From Haematobia irritans (taxonomy: Eukaryota; Arthropoda; Insecta; Diptera; Muscidae), in the NCBI RefSeq assembly GCF_050003625.1, contig NC_134398.1, forward strand, positions 70,626,891-70,690,890: a DNA stretch of 64,000 nt, read 5' to 3'. Within the stretch, counting starts at the first letter, position 1. Every line of letters starts with the position of its first letter. Both the position numbers and the translations under genes were made by a program. Positions 1 to 12,339 of this stretch are shown here, one piece after another. The notes under the pieces are model-generated. The model did no database searches. It had not been told where the DNA came from and worked only from the letters and a program-made list of their open reading frames with translations.

Positions 1-957
1 TCTAGATTAATTTTAACATTTCTTTATCGAAATTTTCCACAACCTTATACCAAGTACACTGAAAAGAGTTTTCTTTTCTGAGGAACGAAATTTCAGACAA
101 AGTTTTCTTTTGACGCTAAAAATATTTCAGACAATCGGTGAATCATTTATCATAAATTCTAGTTTATCTGCTCTACAAGAAAGTACTTTATACACTGAAA
201 AAAAGCATGCCCGGTTTCAAAGATTTTGTCTTTACTTTAAAAATTTTGGCATTGATACTTTTATGACACAATTCTCTTTTAAATTTGGGTTTTGTGTATT
301 TGCTTCTAGGAAGCAAATTTTATTTTTTCGATTTCTCAGATTTTTTCTTCATATGCTATCAAAGTCCTTTAAAAACGAGTTAACGACAACTTTATTTTCC
401 AAATTAAGACTCGACTTCCAGTAGAAATTATGCTATGTTTCAAGTTAAAAACGTCTTTAAAATAAAGTATTGAAAAACATGTCATATTTTGAAAGATTTT
501 TTGCTTTGTAGTCAAGATGCAAAAAGACAACAAATTTAAAGACAATTTCATTAAATTTAAAGAATTGTTCTGAATTATTAAAGTCAAGTTGACCTTAGAC
601 CAAACATTTTTTATTTCATGTTATGATACCCATTTTTAAGTAAAATAACTTAATTATAAGGACAATACGACTTCATTGAATAGTCTATCGACTTTTGGAT
701 AAGGAAAAAAACTTTATATTAGAGAAATGCGTCTTCTATGCCAAACAAAATTTGCATTCGTATTTTTTCAGTGTAGTCGAGATGGAGCGAAATCTTTGAA
801 AATGTGTTGAAAATAATTGAAGAAAACGTTGACAAAACACTATCCTGAAATGCAACGAAAAAGACACAAGGTTTTCCATACTTTGTGCAATGAAGTTCGT
901 GGAAGAAATAACAAAATGTGGAAATTTTTTGATAATTAACTGAAATTACTCAAAATA
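1..957. other. AT-rich dispersed repeat, no gene
   Basis: There is no convincing coding sequence. The first ~200 bases match 6757-6930 closely (same order of the CACTGAAAA motif, GACGCTAAAAATATTTC and the following text), so this is a dispersed repeat. The short open frames on both strands are A/T-rich and lack domain signatures. Confidence 0.5.
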
Positions 958-1365
<408 letters not shown>

Positions 1366-2523
1366 AGTGTTTCTAAATTACTTTTTTGGAAATAATTCTG
1401 CAACTTTTGAACGGATAAAGATATCAACATAATTTTCTGTTTGTGAAAGCTGAGGTGTTTTTCTCTAAGTTTGCGAATTTGTGGGTCTTTAGTGGGTCCA
1501 TGGGCGTTGAAAGTTGGTCACCTCGGGGGTATCAAACTTTGTTCTAGCTGTGCGCAATTTTGAACCGATTTCGATAATTTTTTCTGGGTAGAACTTGTAA
1601 AGTTCTACAAAAAGTTCGCGTGCCTGTGCAATTATTTTTTACCGTTCGCACGATATGGGCCCCACAATTAATTTTTTTTTTGTAAAATTTTGACAAAATA
1701 AGGTCAGTATTTTGAACCTAGAAGTTCCGTTTTTGAGTAGATACGTAATTTCCTACCTGCATTCCTTAAAAAATTCTACGAATTTTAGAAGAAAAAAATG
1801 TGTACCCATGTGCTTTAGATTAAAAGTTTTAAAGTCCACAAATTAGAATTTCAAAAAAAAAAAAATGAATTTTGGCCCTTTTTTTGGAAAAAGGCACATA
1901 CATTCTTTCTGTCGTAACATTTTGTTAAGATTCCTCCCAATCTGTTTTTACTTGTTTGTTAGAGAACACCAAAAAGGAATACGTTTCAAGCTTTTATCGG
2001 CCACTTTGGTCAAGTAGTATATGAAAAAATTTGTTTTCAAAAATTCTCTTTCCGATTGCTAAGCCGATCTGTTTCCCGAAAAGCCCTATGTGTCCACTAA
2101 CCAACTGCAATAGGTTTCAACATCCTCTTAGTAAACAGCAGATAAATACGTAAATTACAAAAAAATAAGGGTTTTTCAACATATGTCCCCACTTTGGGGA
2201 TTTTTGATACCAATTTGGGAATAGTATATTCAGGTATAACATTTCTAGAAACAATTTTCCTTATAAAATCAATAACAATTATTAAAATGATTTCACAATT
2301 AGTTCAAAAGTTATTAAGGTTTCAATTCATATTTTTAATTACCAAAAAATCGGAATTTTTGAAAACAAATTGTTCCGTGCTCCAAAAACTCGTACTTATT
2401 GTTCTTTTCAATCGCATAGAAATAAAGCTTTCTCAAATACCTTTCCAAAGATGTGCTTAGCCAAATGCGCCAAAAACTTGCACTAAACTTCACTAACTCG
2501 GGTAAAATATTGCATTTGTGCAA
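1366..2523. other. Non-coding AT-rich stretch
   Basis: I see no coding signature, tRNA or splice-supported exon. Homopolymer runs are common. A moderately GC-richer part (about 1480-1670) has no frame I recognise. Confidence 0.5.
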
Positions 2524-2745
2524 ACGTACGTTTATATGGGGGCTGTACCTAAATCTTAATCGATTTAAATCAAATTCGGCACACTTGATGATACTATCAA
2601 ATATACTCCTTGTGCAAAATTCAAATTTGCAGAATTATTTCCAAAAAAACAAGTAAGGAAAGTCTAAAGTCGGCCGGGGCCGACTATATTATACCCTTAC
2701 ACTTTGTAATTTGTAATTTTTGCACAAATCGGAAAAGCATATATA

Positions 2746-4034
2746 ACAGGCTGGCTGATAAGTCCCCGGTCTAACAAAGAAAAACACATTTTTTGTCAAA
2801 ATTCGTTTTTATTATCCAACATAGTTCCCTTCAAGAGCGATACAACGATTATAACGACCTTCCAATTTTTTGATACCATTTTGGTAGTACTCCTTCGGTT
2901 TTGCCTCAAAATAGGCCTCAGTTTCGGCGATCACCTCTTCATTGCAGCCAAATTTTTTCCCTGCGAGCATCCTTTTGAGGTCTGAGAACAAGAAAAAGTC
3001 GCTGGGCCAGATCTGGAGAATACGGTAGGTGTGGAAGCAATTCGAAGCCCAATTCATGAATTTTTGCCATCATTCTCAATGACTTGTGGCACGGTGCGTT
3101 GTCTTGGTGGAACACCACTTTTTTCTTCTTCTTATGGGGCCGTTTTGCCGCGATTTCGAACTTCAAACGCTCCAATAACGCCATATAATAGTCACTGTTG
3201 ATGGTTTTTCCCTTCTCAAGATAATCGATAAAAATTATTCCATGCGCATCCCAAAAAACAGAGGCCATTACTTTGCCAGCGGACTTTTGAGTCTTTCCAC
3301 GCTTCGGAGACAGTTCACCGGTCGCTGTCCACTCAGCCGACTGTCGATTGGACTCAGGAGTGTAGTGATGGAGCCATGTTTCATCCATTGTCACATATCG
3401 ACGGAAAAACTCGGGTGTATTACGAGTTAACAGCTGCAAACACCGCTCAGAATCATCAACACGTTGTTGTTTTTGGTCAAATGTCAGCTCGCGCTGCACC
3501 CATTTTGCACAGAGCTTGCGCATATCCAAATATTGATGAATGATATGACCAACACGTTCCTTTGATATCTTTAAGGCCTGTGCTATCTCGATCAACTTCA
3601 TTTTACGGTCATTCAAAACCATTTAGTGGATTTTTTTGATGATCTACATTTGACCATCTCTTTCGGGCGTCCACTGCGTTCACCGTCCTCCGTGCTTATT
3701 TCACCACGCTTGAATTTTATACCAATCAATTACTGTTGATTTCCCTGGGGCAGAGTTTGGAAACTGATTATCAAGCCAAGTTTTTGCTTCCACCGTATTT
3801 TTTTTTTTTTCAGAAAACAGTATTTTATCAAAACACGAAATTCCTTTTTTTTCCATCTTTTCACAATAACAAAAGTTGCTTCACAAAAGACGCTCTATCT
3901 CACAAACTAATTGACTTACAGACGTCAAATTTTGACACGAATCATTTGAAGGTTGCTACTATATAAAAATAATATGCATTTAATACTAGCGACGCTATCT
4001 ATGTGTCAGACCGGGGACTTATCAGCCAACCTGT
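2746..4034 (-). mobile_element. Himar1-type mariner (irritans subfamily), decayed copy 1
   Basis: The 1289-bp element is flanked by TA on both sides (2744-2745 and 4035-4036). The terminal inverted repeats begin ACAGGCTGGCTGATAAGTCC and end in the complement of ACAGGTTGGCTGATAAG. Length and ends match the horn-fly mariner Himar1, about 1.29 kb by established knowledge. It inserted into a family B repeat at a TATA site. The transposase gene inside is frameshifted, so the copy is not autonomous. Confidence 0.93.
2812..3856 (-). pseudogene. Mariner transposase, frameshifted
   Basis: A DDE/D transposase for cut-and-paste movement at TA sites. The start is at 3854-3856 and the stop at 2812. The longest open part runs from 3622 and begins MVLNDRKMKLIEIAQALKIS, the helix-turn-helix region. 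It keeps MDETW (first Asp) and HQDNAPCH (second Asp). Near 3010 a frameshift breaks the SPDLAPSD region, and the C-terminal portion with DFFLFSDLKRML continues in another frame to GNYVG. Near the N-terminus the A-runs are lengthened (8 A after ATGG; 13 A where a mixed AAAGGG tract is expected), and two bases are missing after GATTGGTAT. At least three frame disruptions rule out function. Family membership is very secure. Confidence 0.92.
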
Positions 4035-4795
4035 TATGGAAGCAATATAGAAATCTGAACCGATTTCAACCAAATTTGACATGCATTCTTAGTATTTTAA
4101 TTCTACTCCCTGTGCAAAATTTCACGTAAATCGGACTACAACTTTGAACTCTGTGGTCATATGATGAAAAATCTGTTGAAAGATATATATGGGAGCTATA
4201 TTTAGATCTGAACCGATTTCAATAAAATGTAGCACACTTGACTACACTACTAATTGTACTCCTAGTGCAAAATTTCAACCAAATTGGGCTAAAACTCTGG
4301 CTTCTGGGGCCATATAAGTCTATATCCGGCGAAAGATGTATATGAGAGCTATATCTCAATCTGAAACGACTTTAATCAAATTTTGCACACTTTACTATAC
4401 GACCAAGTGTCATATTTGTGGAAAATTTCAAGCAAATCAAGATAAAACTCTGACTTCTGGGTCCATATAAGTGCATATCGGGCGAAATATATATATGGGA
4501 GCTATATCTAAATCTGAACCGATTTCTTCCAAAATCAATAAGGTTCTATTCTAACCCAGAACAGGAACTTGTGCCAAATTTGAAGGCGATTGGACTTAAA
4601 CAGAGACCTCAAAAAATCACAAAAATGTGTTCACAGACAGACGGACGGACGGACATGGCTAGATCAACTCAGGGACCCACACTGACCATTATTGCCAAAA
4701 ACACCATGTGTCTATCTCGTCTCCTTCTGGGTGTTGCAAACATATGCACTAACGTATAATATCCTGTTCCACAGTGTGGCGTAGGGTATAAAAAG

Positions 4796-5535
4796 CGATT
4801 TTGAACCACAGTGTGGTGGAGCGTATAATTAATTAATTAACACCAAGATTATGCATGTAAAAATGATAAAAAAATAATGTTTATGATATTGAGTTTAGTT
4901 TTATTTATTAATACGTTTAATAAGATAATTATGTTTTGATTGGTATTATGTTGTATGACAGCTTTCACTTATTTTCAATATTATTATATTTTCAATATTA
5001 TTATATTAATAAATTATACAAAATCCCCAGAAATTTGGTATATTCTTATACAAATGGTGGTTAGAAAATATTTGCAACAATGTTAATTTTTAATTTGTCT
5101 CACATCGAAAACTATTTGAGAAATTATTAATTTGCGATGCATTTCAATTTGAAGATTCGGTTGAGAAATTATAGCTGATGTGTTGAATTTTACTGATGAG
5201 GGTAATGTCTGTTTTTTTGTTGAGAAAACGATTTTCTCAACTTGAATATTAATTACCCTAATCCTTTGAAAAAATGTTTGAAAAATGATTGAATTTTAGT
5301 ATTTTACAAACGTTTGTTTTTATTGGTATTAGGTGGGCTGGCAAAAACCAAAGACAATATACAAAGGAAGATAGGAAATTGGTTACTGAGGAGATCAAAC
5401 CAATTACGGTGTTAGTTTCATACTTTTCGTTTATCGAACCAAACGCGTATACGACAAGTATTGACATAGCATTAAATTTCCATAAAGGGGAAATGTATTT
5501 TTTTGTTGTCCAAAATTTAACATTGTTTTATTAAC
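4796..5535. other. Non-coding AT-rich stretch
   Basis: No gene is recognised. A short solo piece of a family B terminus (CCACAGTGTGGTGGAGCG) follows directly at 4806-4826. The overlapping open frames on both strands around 5258-5534 have no domain features and look accidental. Confidence 0.45.
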
Positions 5536-5750
5536 CCCCATTTTCATAAAACTCCGTTAGTGTTTCGTTAACTAACCAACTTTTAAACCGTATTATGGAC
5601 GAAGCTGTCATTCTGCCTTTATATTCCATAGGTCAGTTAGGAACTTAACTGACGAAAATTTTTCAGTTAAAGTTAACCGGAGAGAAGATATTTGCAATTT
5701 ACTTTCTGTTAACTGGCAGTTAAAGCCTAATGGAACTACATGAAAATGGC
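5536..5750. mobile_element. Short TIR element (about 215 bp)
   Basis: The left end CCCCATTTTCATAAAACTCC and the right end, whose complement starts GCCATTTTCATGTAGTTCC, form imperfect inverted repeats of about 24 bp. Inner palindromic pieces of GTTAACT(G) type (CAGTTAAAGTTAACC, TGTTAACTGGCAGTTAA) also occur. There is no coding capacity. I could not define a target duplication with confidence, so the superfamily is open. Confidence 0.5.
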
Positions 5751-6081
5751 CGTAAGAAACACAAATAATAAAATGGCCGTAAGAAAACAAATAACGAAAC
5801 ACAAATAACGAAAAAAAAAATACAAACATGTATGGAACTAACATGGTAAATGCATCATTTAGTATGACGCAAGCCAATTTCCTATCTTCCTAAAGTTTAT
5901 TATCTTTGGCAAAAACTACCTGGTTCGTAATAATTAATGACTGCTTAATGATTAAGTATAATGAGCAGAAAAAGATCCTTCGTTAAATTGATGCTAAATT
6001 TATTTTTTTTTAGTTTTTTTTTGTGATGGGCTATTTTTCGTAAAAAGAAATTATTTGATTCTAGATTAATTTTAAAATTTT

Positions 6082-6767
6082 TTTATCAAAATTATATTAC
6101 ATGTTAGCCTGATACCGAAACAGGCAATTGACGTCCAAATGCATTATATCTAATTATACAATTATTTTTCGAGCTTTATGGACAGATATAGATTAAGGAA
6201 CATGGTTAATAGAGCCATTGAAAAGAAAACGCCAGATACCAATCTATACACGCCTGGACTGTACATGTTTCGGTTCGGGCGAATGAACCTTTCCACAGCC
6301 TTTAGTATAGATCTGGCTGGGAGAGATAACTCAATTTTGGGCCCTTTATGCTAACTCCTTATGGAGAAAACATTTGGGAAATTTCCTCTTACAAATTCAA
6401 TCATCTTTTCTCCCACTGTACATCATCTTTCCATATAACTTACAAGTCCCTTAATCTTATTTTTATTTCGTTTTGTTACATAGTAATGCAACAACACGAA
6501 ATTTATTTTTAGAAAGCTAATTTGTTAGAATTCACCTAAGTGGTGAATAGTCGAACAATGCTTATTGTTTCTACAGTCAACTACAACATATGACAATTAA
6601 CAGAAACTGGTTTCCAGGATACAACAACAATTCTAACGCGTACATTAGTCGTGTTTTTCTTAGTTTTACGACGGGCTCATCGTTGCTTATTATATTACAT
6701 GTTAGCCTGATACCGAAACAGGCAATTGACGTCCAAATGCATTAATATCTAATTATTTATCAAAATT
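6082..6767. mobile_element. Insertion with 67-bp direct terminal repeats and 12-bp target duplication
   Basis: Two near-identical direct repeats, 6091-6157 and 6689-6756, differ by one inserted base and share TGTTAGCCTGATACCGAAAC and AATTGACGTCCAAATGCA. They enclose about 530 bp without a long open frame. The whole unit is flanked by TTTATCAAAATT on both sides (6082-6093 and 6756-6767). A related repeat at 1-50 shows the same neighbourhood without the insertion, supporting a real insertion with a 12-bp duplication. The layout resembles a tiny LTR element, but LTR target duplications are normally 4-6 bp, so the class is unresolved. Confidence 0.7.
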
Positions 6768-7486
6768 TTCCACATCCTTATACCAAGTACACTGAAAAGT
6801 GTTTTCTTTTCTGAGGAACGAAATTTCTGACAAAGTTTTCTTTTGACGCTAAAAATATTTCAGACAATCGTTGAATCATTTATCATAAATTCTAGTTTAT
6901 CTCTATAAGAAAATACTTTATAAGAAAGGGGCATTCCGTTTGCCTACATTTGCGTTCTTGAGGAAAGTATTTTTTCTTTGGGTGTATCTCTCAAAGATTT
7001 TATGAACTAAACGTGGGTATACAATTCTATAACCGCAAAAAAATTCAATATAAACTAATGTATTTATTAGAATGAATTAGTGCATGGATAATATGACCAT
7101 GATTTGGCGCCAATGATTTTTACGTCTTTATTTCTGAGGAATGAAATTTTCGACATATATATTTTTTGGACGCTAAAGAAATTTCTTTAACAGCAAATTT
7201 TCGGATTTGTTTGCTCTTAGGGATTTCGTTTTTTAAAAATGTTCGCATTCTATTAAATTTTTAACAGACAACTTGAAATGATAACTTCCGATGCTTCTAT
7301 AACCAATTTATAAGCGAAGCGTAGCTAGAAAATTTCCATAGGAGGGGGGAGGTTCTATAGCCACCCTAGCTAGAAATTATAAGACTGAATTTATAGGTTC
7401 AATTAATATTTTATTTTATAAAAATGAATAAAAAATCAGACTTCAACATAACTGGACAATAAAGTAACTAAAAGTACACACTTTTT
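6768..7486. other. AT-rich repeat, no gene
   Basis: The left part is the continuation of the repeat also seen at 30-220. The rest is AT-rich without coding signs. Confidence 0.4.
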
Positions 7487-7969
7487 CCCAACAAAAAAAT
7501 TTGGAAGTTGTTCTAAAGACACAACTTTAAAAGCTCTTCCAAAAATGTCCTCACAAAGAAGTTAATTATTTTAAATACACAGCCAATTTTTTAATTCAAT
7601 TTTTTTATAACTTTTTTTCATATTTTTAATGGGTAATGTTTTGTTGTTTAAAAAAGAGTACGAATTAATACAATTGTACAAATTATTCAAATTTTGGCGC
7701 GAAAATGTTAAATCCATTCTAGAAAAATCGATCATTCGAGGTCAAACATTTCAGACAAGCAAAAATGTATCGGACAATATCACAAATTTTTTTAAATTTA
7801 CATTCAAACCACTGATCACACTTTAAGAAGTGATGAAAATTCAATGCGGCGGCTGTTGAAATGGTGGACATCCATCCTATGACATGCCCATGTTAAATTC
7901 ATCGCTTCTGCGCCAATTTTGCAACATTTCCGGACCCAAAAAGAACATTTGCACTACTTTTTTCCAGCG
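7487..7969. mobile_element. Family E short element, right end truncated
   Basis: Related to the complete copy at 37542-38113. The left end reads CCCAACAAAAAAATTTGGAAG, and inside are AAGGCACAAC-like text, TTTTTATAACTTTTTTCATA and GAAATGGTGGACATCCATCC. The right TIR (TTTTTGCTGGG) is missing, and the match stops at CCAGCG near 7969. No coding capacity. Confidence 0.65.
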
Positions 7970-9239
7970 TTATTAAGACATCCATTTATGAAAGAATAGT
8001 TTCAATATCAATTAAAATGTTTTAAATTAAATTGATTAAAAATCAGACTAAACAAGATAATAGAGGAGCTTTAGTTATTAAACTAAACATAAATTTAGGA
8101 ACTTAACTCATAAGTTCAACCACAGTTTTATTTCGTAACTATCAGACTTTAAACATAAAGAACATACGCGTTGGTGAGCTTTAAAATAGGGAATTATTTG
8201 TTTTTTCATTTGAAAAACTGTCTAATATAGTCGGGCCTGCCGACTCATTGTTGTCTAAATAAATAAAAAGATTTGTGTTATAAAAGTAAAAATTGGTATA
8301 GATTCTCGTACTTTTTCTTCTTTTATTTCTGGAAACATGTAAATTAATTTCGTAAAAATTTGTGATCCACCCTATTATATTAATGCAATAACATTCTAGT
8401 TTATTCCATTAAAAAAAAAAACAAAAAACAAAAAACAAAACAATAACATAACACATATGCATCGTTATTGACACATGTATTTCGTAGATATTTGTGGACG
8501 TTTGTATGTGAACTCCCATAAAATCTTTTGATCCACCGCTTGTTAATCCTCGCAACAGATTGAACAGTAGTGTCTATAAAACCAACAAACATGATTATGG
8601 AGTCCCCGAAAGCTTTTGATGTGCATATGTGTTGGGAAAATTCTCTGGATTTATGTCGGCATCGGCAGTAAGAACAAATACTATTTTCGACCTTAAATAA
8701 CATTGATCTACAAAGACATTTCATAGATGAGATCGCACATTTTATTATGTTCGTCAAAAAGAAAATACAAGAAAAAAAAATAAATAAAATAAAATAAAAG
8801 CACAATAACCATAGAAGCAAAAATAATAGAAAAATAAGATGCTTCTTCTTTTTTTTTATCAAGAACAAGATAATAGTTCTAGGTTTTCGTAGGTATTTTA
8901 TGTATCTAATTTCTCCTTAATTTAATTTTTAGAACAGAATGATGTCACTTTCTCACACATATTATTAGTGAAACAAAATTTGTGAAATAAAAATCTTATA
9001 CTATTATCTGCAAAAATAGCACGTCATAATTTATCAACGTGTTTATAATCCTGACAAAACTTTTTTGCCCCCGCCGAAGTACATTAAAAGAATATTTACG
9101 TGGTATTGAAGACCTAAACCAACATGTTAGGACATGCAATTTACACAAATATCTTTAAAAACAATGAAAGTTTCTAATCTTTACCTCAAAATGTTTTAGG
9201 ACAAAAATTTTGAAAATTTGCGTCTCCCCGTTTAAGTCG
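7970..9239. other. Non-coding AT-rich stretch
   Basis: The 155-aa reverse frame at 8401-8868 is built mostly from homopolymer-encoded K, F and L residues with no motif, and I regard it as accidental. AT-rich simple tracts occur at 8409-8440 and 8770-8800. Nothing else is recognised. Confidence 0.45.
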
Positions 9240-9623
9240 TATATCTTTGAACTAAAGCAAAATTTTCCTTAAAGTAAAGAAAACATTTTTGATGAAAAGG
9301 AACTGAAATATTGAATGTTTAGATTTAAGATAAAAACGCTTCAAATATAGGCTAAGACATATTTTTAGGAGTTTATGTCTTTGTTTTTTTTTTTTTTTTT
9401 GTAATTAAGAAATTTCTTACGATATCACAGAAAGCTCATGAAAATTCGCTAAATGAGATCTGTATCCTAATATTAATTTTATAGATCCTAGATTTAAAGC
9501 TATAAAGATCCCTAAAAATTTTTTTATTCTAAAGAACTCGCATCTATAACTCGGAATCAGTATCAAAAGTTTTAAGGGAAGGTCAAAATCTTTGGGTATA
9601 AATAAATTGTTTTTTGAGTGTAG
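9240..9623. repeat. Family F dispersed repeat copy
   Basis: Shares long stretches with 45890-46262 and (inverted) 46396-46862: TTCCTTAAAGTAAAGAAA at the left, AAGGGAAGGTCAAAATCTTT and TTTTTTGAGTGTAG at the right. No open frame of note. A poly-T run lies at about 9384-9400. Confidence 0.6.
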
Positions 9624-9769
9624 CCCCCTTGAAGATCCAAATGAACTATTTATCAATTTTCTAAAGATCCTACTCCTCGCGTCATTGGCGTTTTATCAAT
9701 TATATTTTCAAATTGAACTGATAAAAATATTAACTCTTCAATAAAAATATCGTAAGAATTTTATCACTT

Positions 9770-12115
9770 AGGTTCAGGTTGTCATGACTCATGGCGGCTG
9801 ACATACACCTAAGGCAGTATTCGGCTTGTTGTGCGGTCTAACTTCTTCTTTCCAACGTAACCTTCCTTCTTTCCAGGAAAACGATGTCTCTAACGAATTC
9901 CCTAATTTGTTTCCAGTCCCTATTTCTCATGTGGCTCATGCTATTTCCGACCCATTTAACACATTCCACTATGACTCGAAATAGGATCCCGGTATCCCGG
10001 TATTTCTTTCAATTTTGCATTTAAAAACCTGGACACCCCTCATTTTGAAGGTGTGTGTGTAGAATGTTGCTCCTATTTTGATTTTGGAATTCACTCTTCA
10101 GTCTTCAAAATGTAATTAAAGTGTTTAGGGAACGTTTGTCGACAGCCAGGAAGTCTGGATCGGGGGAAATCGAAAACCGGAAGCCGCTGAGACGACAAAG
10201 AGAGTTGCCGGTAGTTTCAAGAAACCCTAACCTCTCTCTCCGAGATGCCGCAAATAAGCTGGGTGTATCGTCTACAACCGTGCATCGAGCCAAAAAACGA
10301 GCCGGACTATCATGAAACTGTCAAAGTTCGCAAAGAAATATCTGGTTTGGCAAGCCATCTGTACCTGTGGCTTGAAAGGCAGCATTTTCATAGCTTCCGG
10401 GACTGTCAACCAAGAAATTTACGTGAAAGAGTGTTTGAATAAACGTCTGCTGCCTTGCCTGAAGAAACACGGTTGTTCCGTACTGTTTTGGCCGGATTTG
10501 GCATCTTGCCATTACGGTAAAAAGGCCATGGAGTGGTACGCCGCCAACAACGTGCAGGTGGTTCCCAAGGACAAGAACCCTCCCAACACGCCAGAGCTCC
10601 GCCCAATTTAGAAATACTGGGCTATTGTCAAGCGGAACCTAAAGAAGACCAAAAAACTGCTAAGGACGAGCTGCAGTTCAAGGCAAACTGGCTTTCTGCG
10701 GCGAAGAAGGTGGACAAGGTGGCTGTACAATTCGGATTTGGAAAAGCGAAAGCCTAACTGAATATTTTTCCTGAATTTTATACTAATTGAAAAGAAATTT
10801 AATTTGATTTTTTAAATAAACGATTTCACCGATTTACACGCGTTTTCCCTTGACCAAATTTTGACCGTATCACCCTTTAGCGTCCTCTTACCCATATTCG
10901 ATCCAACGGTGTAGAAGTTCTTCCTTTCTGGTATATGTTCTGGGGTTCCATTCTCTCAGGATCATCTTACTGGCGTCAGAATGTCACACTCAATCTAATT
11001 GCAGCCATGGCGGCTACACCCGTCTGTATGTTGCTCTTTCTCTCCATTGATGTTCACCAGACTATCGACCCATATGTCAGGATTGGTTTCATTATGCATC
11101 ACCTCATGTCCTATTGAGAGTCCACCGATGGTGTTAACTTCGCGTTCCGTTGCCTGGACTGATGTTAGACTTACAGGTCCGTAAGAAGACATATTACAGG
11201 GTGCTAGGTAGTTGCAAATGTTTTGAACTGGTTGAATCATACGATTCTTTACCTTTCGGAAAATATCAATATTTTATAACAGCTATTTACCCAATAAAAA
11301 TTTGGAAATACCACTCCATAAAGGCTTTTTTTTTAAGTGGGACGTAAACTACAAAACTCTTATCCTGTCTCCTGGCTTTTAAATTTCGGCTAAGTGGGAA
11401 CTTTTTTAATATCCCATCAGGCTCTGGCGGCTGGTAAGAAGCTTTTTATAGCCTCTTTGGCCATTTTATTTGTTATGATGTCCTGACTCTCCTTGTAACA
11501 GTTTCTTCTCCTGTTTTTATACACATAGGACAAAATGAGTGTCCATCAAGAGTCATATCCTATTCTATATTGATTCCATTAAATTCCCCATAATGTTGCG
11601 GTCTGGTCTGAGAATAATTTCTTCATTCTCGAAGTTTCGGTAACTCTATCTACTTGGCTTCAGAATAAATTCCAGGAATTATGTTTCGAATGAATCTCCC
11701 CTATCACCCAGGGTTTGACGTGGCATATTTCCTATCGTAGAGTGTACAACTCTGCTCGAAGGCCCTTTCTGGTACCGCCATTAGTATCTCAACATTTTTA
11801 TCTGTGTTTTCTGTCATTGGGTAGTTTTGAGTCTTTATCTTTGTTCCGAATTTTGTCTAGTCGGTTTTCGCCTTATTTCGGAATCTTATTGTGTCCCCTT
11901 CTGATGTAAAATGGTCAGAGTATGAGTGCTCTTCCGATACCCTCCATTGTAGCAACTCGTCGATTAAGTTCTCTGAACTTATGGTAATGTCCAATACCTC
12001 CTCTCTAACCCTATTCACGAAGTTGTATTTAGAAATTCTATGAGTGTTAGACCTCTCATGTTAATGTTAGTGCTGTCCCAGACTACGAGATGTGAGTTAG
12101 CATTACATTCTATAT
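9770..12115 (-). pseudogene. Non-LTR retrotransposon remnant (endonuclease region)
   Basis: On the reverse strand near 12110-11890 I read ECNANSHLVVWDS, then NMRGLTLIEFL, then after a frame change EEVLDITISSENL and QWRVSEEHSYSDH. This order matches the APE-type endonuclease of LINEs: the N-A-H/S-H motif, the W-S tract, R-G, and the final S-D-H. Further on, fragments such as GVAAMAAIRLSV (near 11000) and LREWNPRTYTRKEELLHRW (near 10930) suggest decayed downstream parts of the same polyprotein, and 9770-9990 may continue it. Many stops and frameshifts occur, so no product can be made. A DD37E remnant interrupts it at 9998-10877. The endonuclease call is fairly firm; the clade is not assigned. 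Confidence 0.55.
9998..10877 (+). mobile_element. DD37E Tc1/mariner-type element, deleted copy
   Basis: Collinear with the intact element at 54197-55472. The left terminus and first ~40 bp are missing. Inside are deletions covering the N-terminal coding part (after TCTTCAAAATG), the segment around the first Asp (after GCCGGACTATC), and part of the C-terminus (before TTCGGATTTGG). The right TIR is intact (...CAAATTTTGACCGTATCACC then CTT) and is followed by TA. The second Asp (FWPDLASCHYGKK) is present. The Glu position is a stop (GAG to TAG in RPI-stop-KYW). Certainly non-functional. Confidence 0.9.
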
Positions 12116-12339
12116 ATACCCCATTTCCAGATTTAGACATATATATTTGATTAATTGATTTCTCGACACTGTCAATTGATTTTGGTCGAAGAAAATCAAT
12201 AAATTTTTTTATTGAGGCAATAAATTATTTATTGTATTATTGTTTATTTATTTCAGTAACAGTAACGGTTATAAGTGCTATCATAAGTCCTGTTTTGTGA
12301 CTAAAAAAATAAAAACTCGAATGAAACTGTTGAAAAGAG

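Larger units (their letters stand above)
2648..4795 (-). repeat. Family B repeat (reverse), split by a mariner
   Basis: The left end carries the 3' terminal signature of the family: AACAAGTAAGGAAAGTC followed by a GC-rich hairpin around GTCGGCCGGGGCCGAC. The right end has CAGACGGACGGACGGACATGG and the 5' terminal palindrome with CCACAGTGTGGCGTAGGG. Between them are units containing TATATGGGAGCTATAT. A mariner occupies 2746-4034. A smaller fragment of the same family lies just to the left (about 2524-2647). Confidence 0.8.

Noticed and set aside
6091..6756. Ordinary LTR retrotransposon
   Set aside because: Repeats are only 67 bp, the duplication is 12 bp instead of 4-6, and no gag/pol or clear primer-binding site is seen.
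8401..8868. 155-aa reverse frame with hydrophobic runs
   Set aside because: The hydrophobic K/F/L runs come from homopolymers and CAAAAA repeats; no family resemblance.
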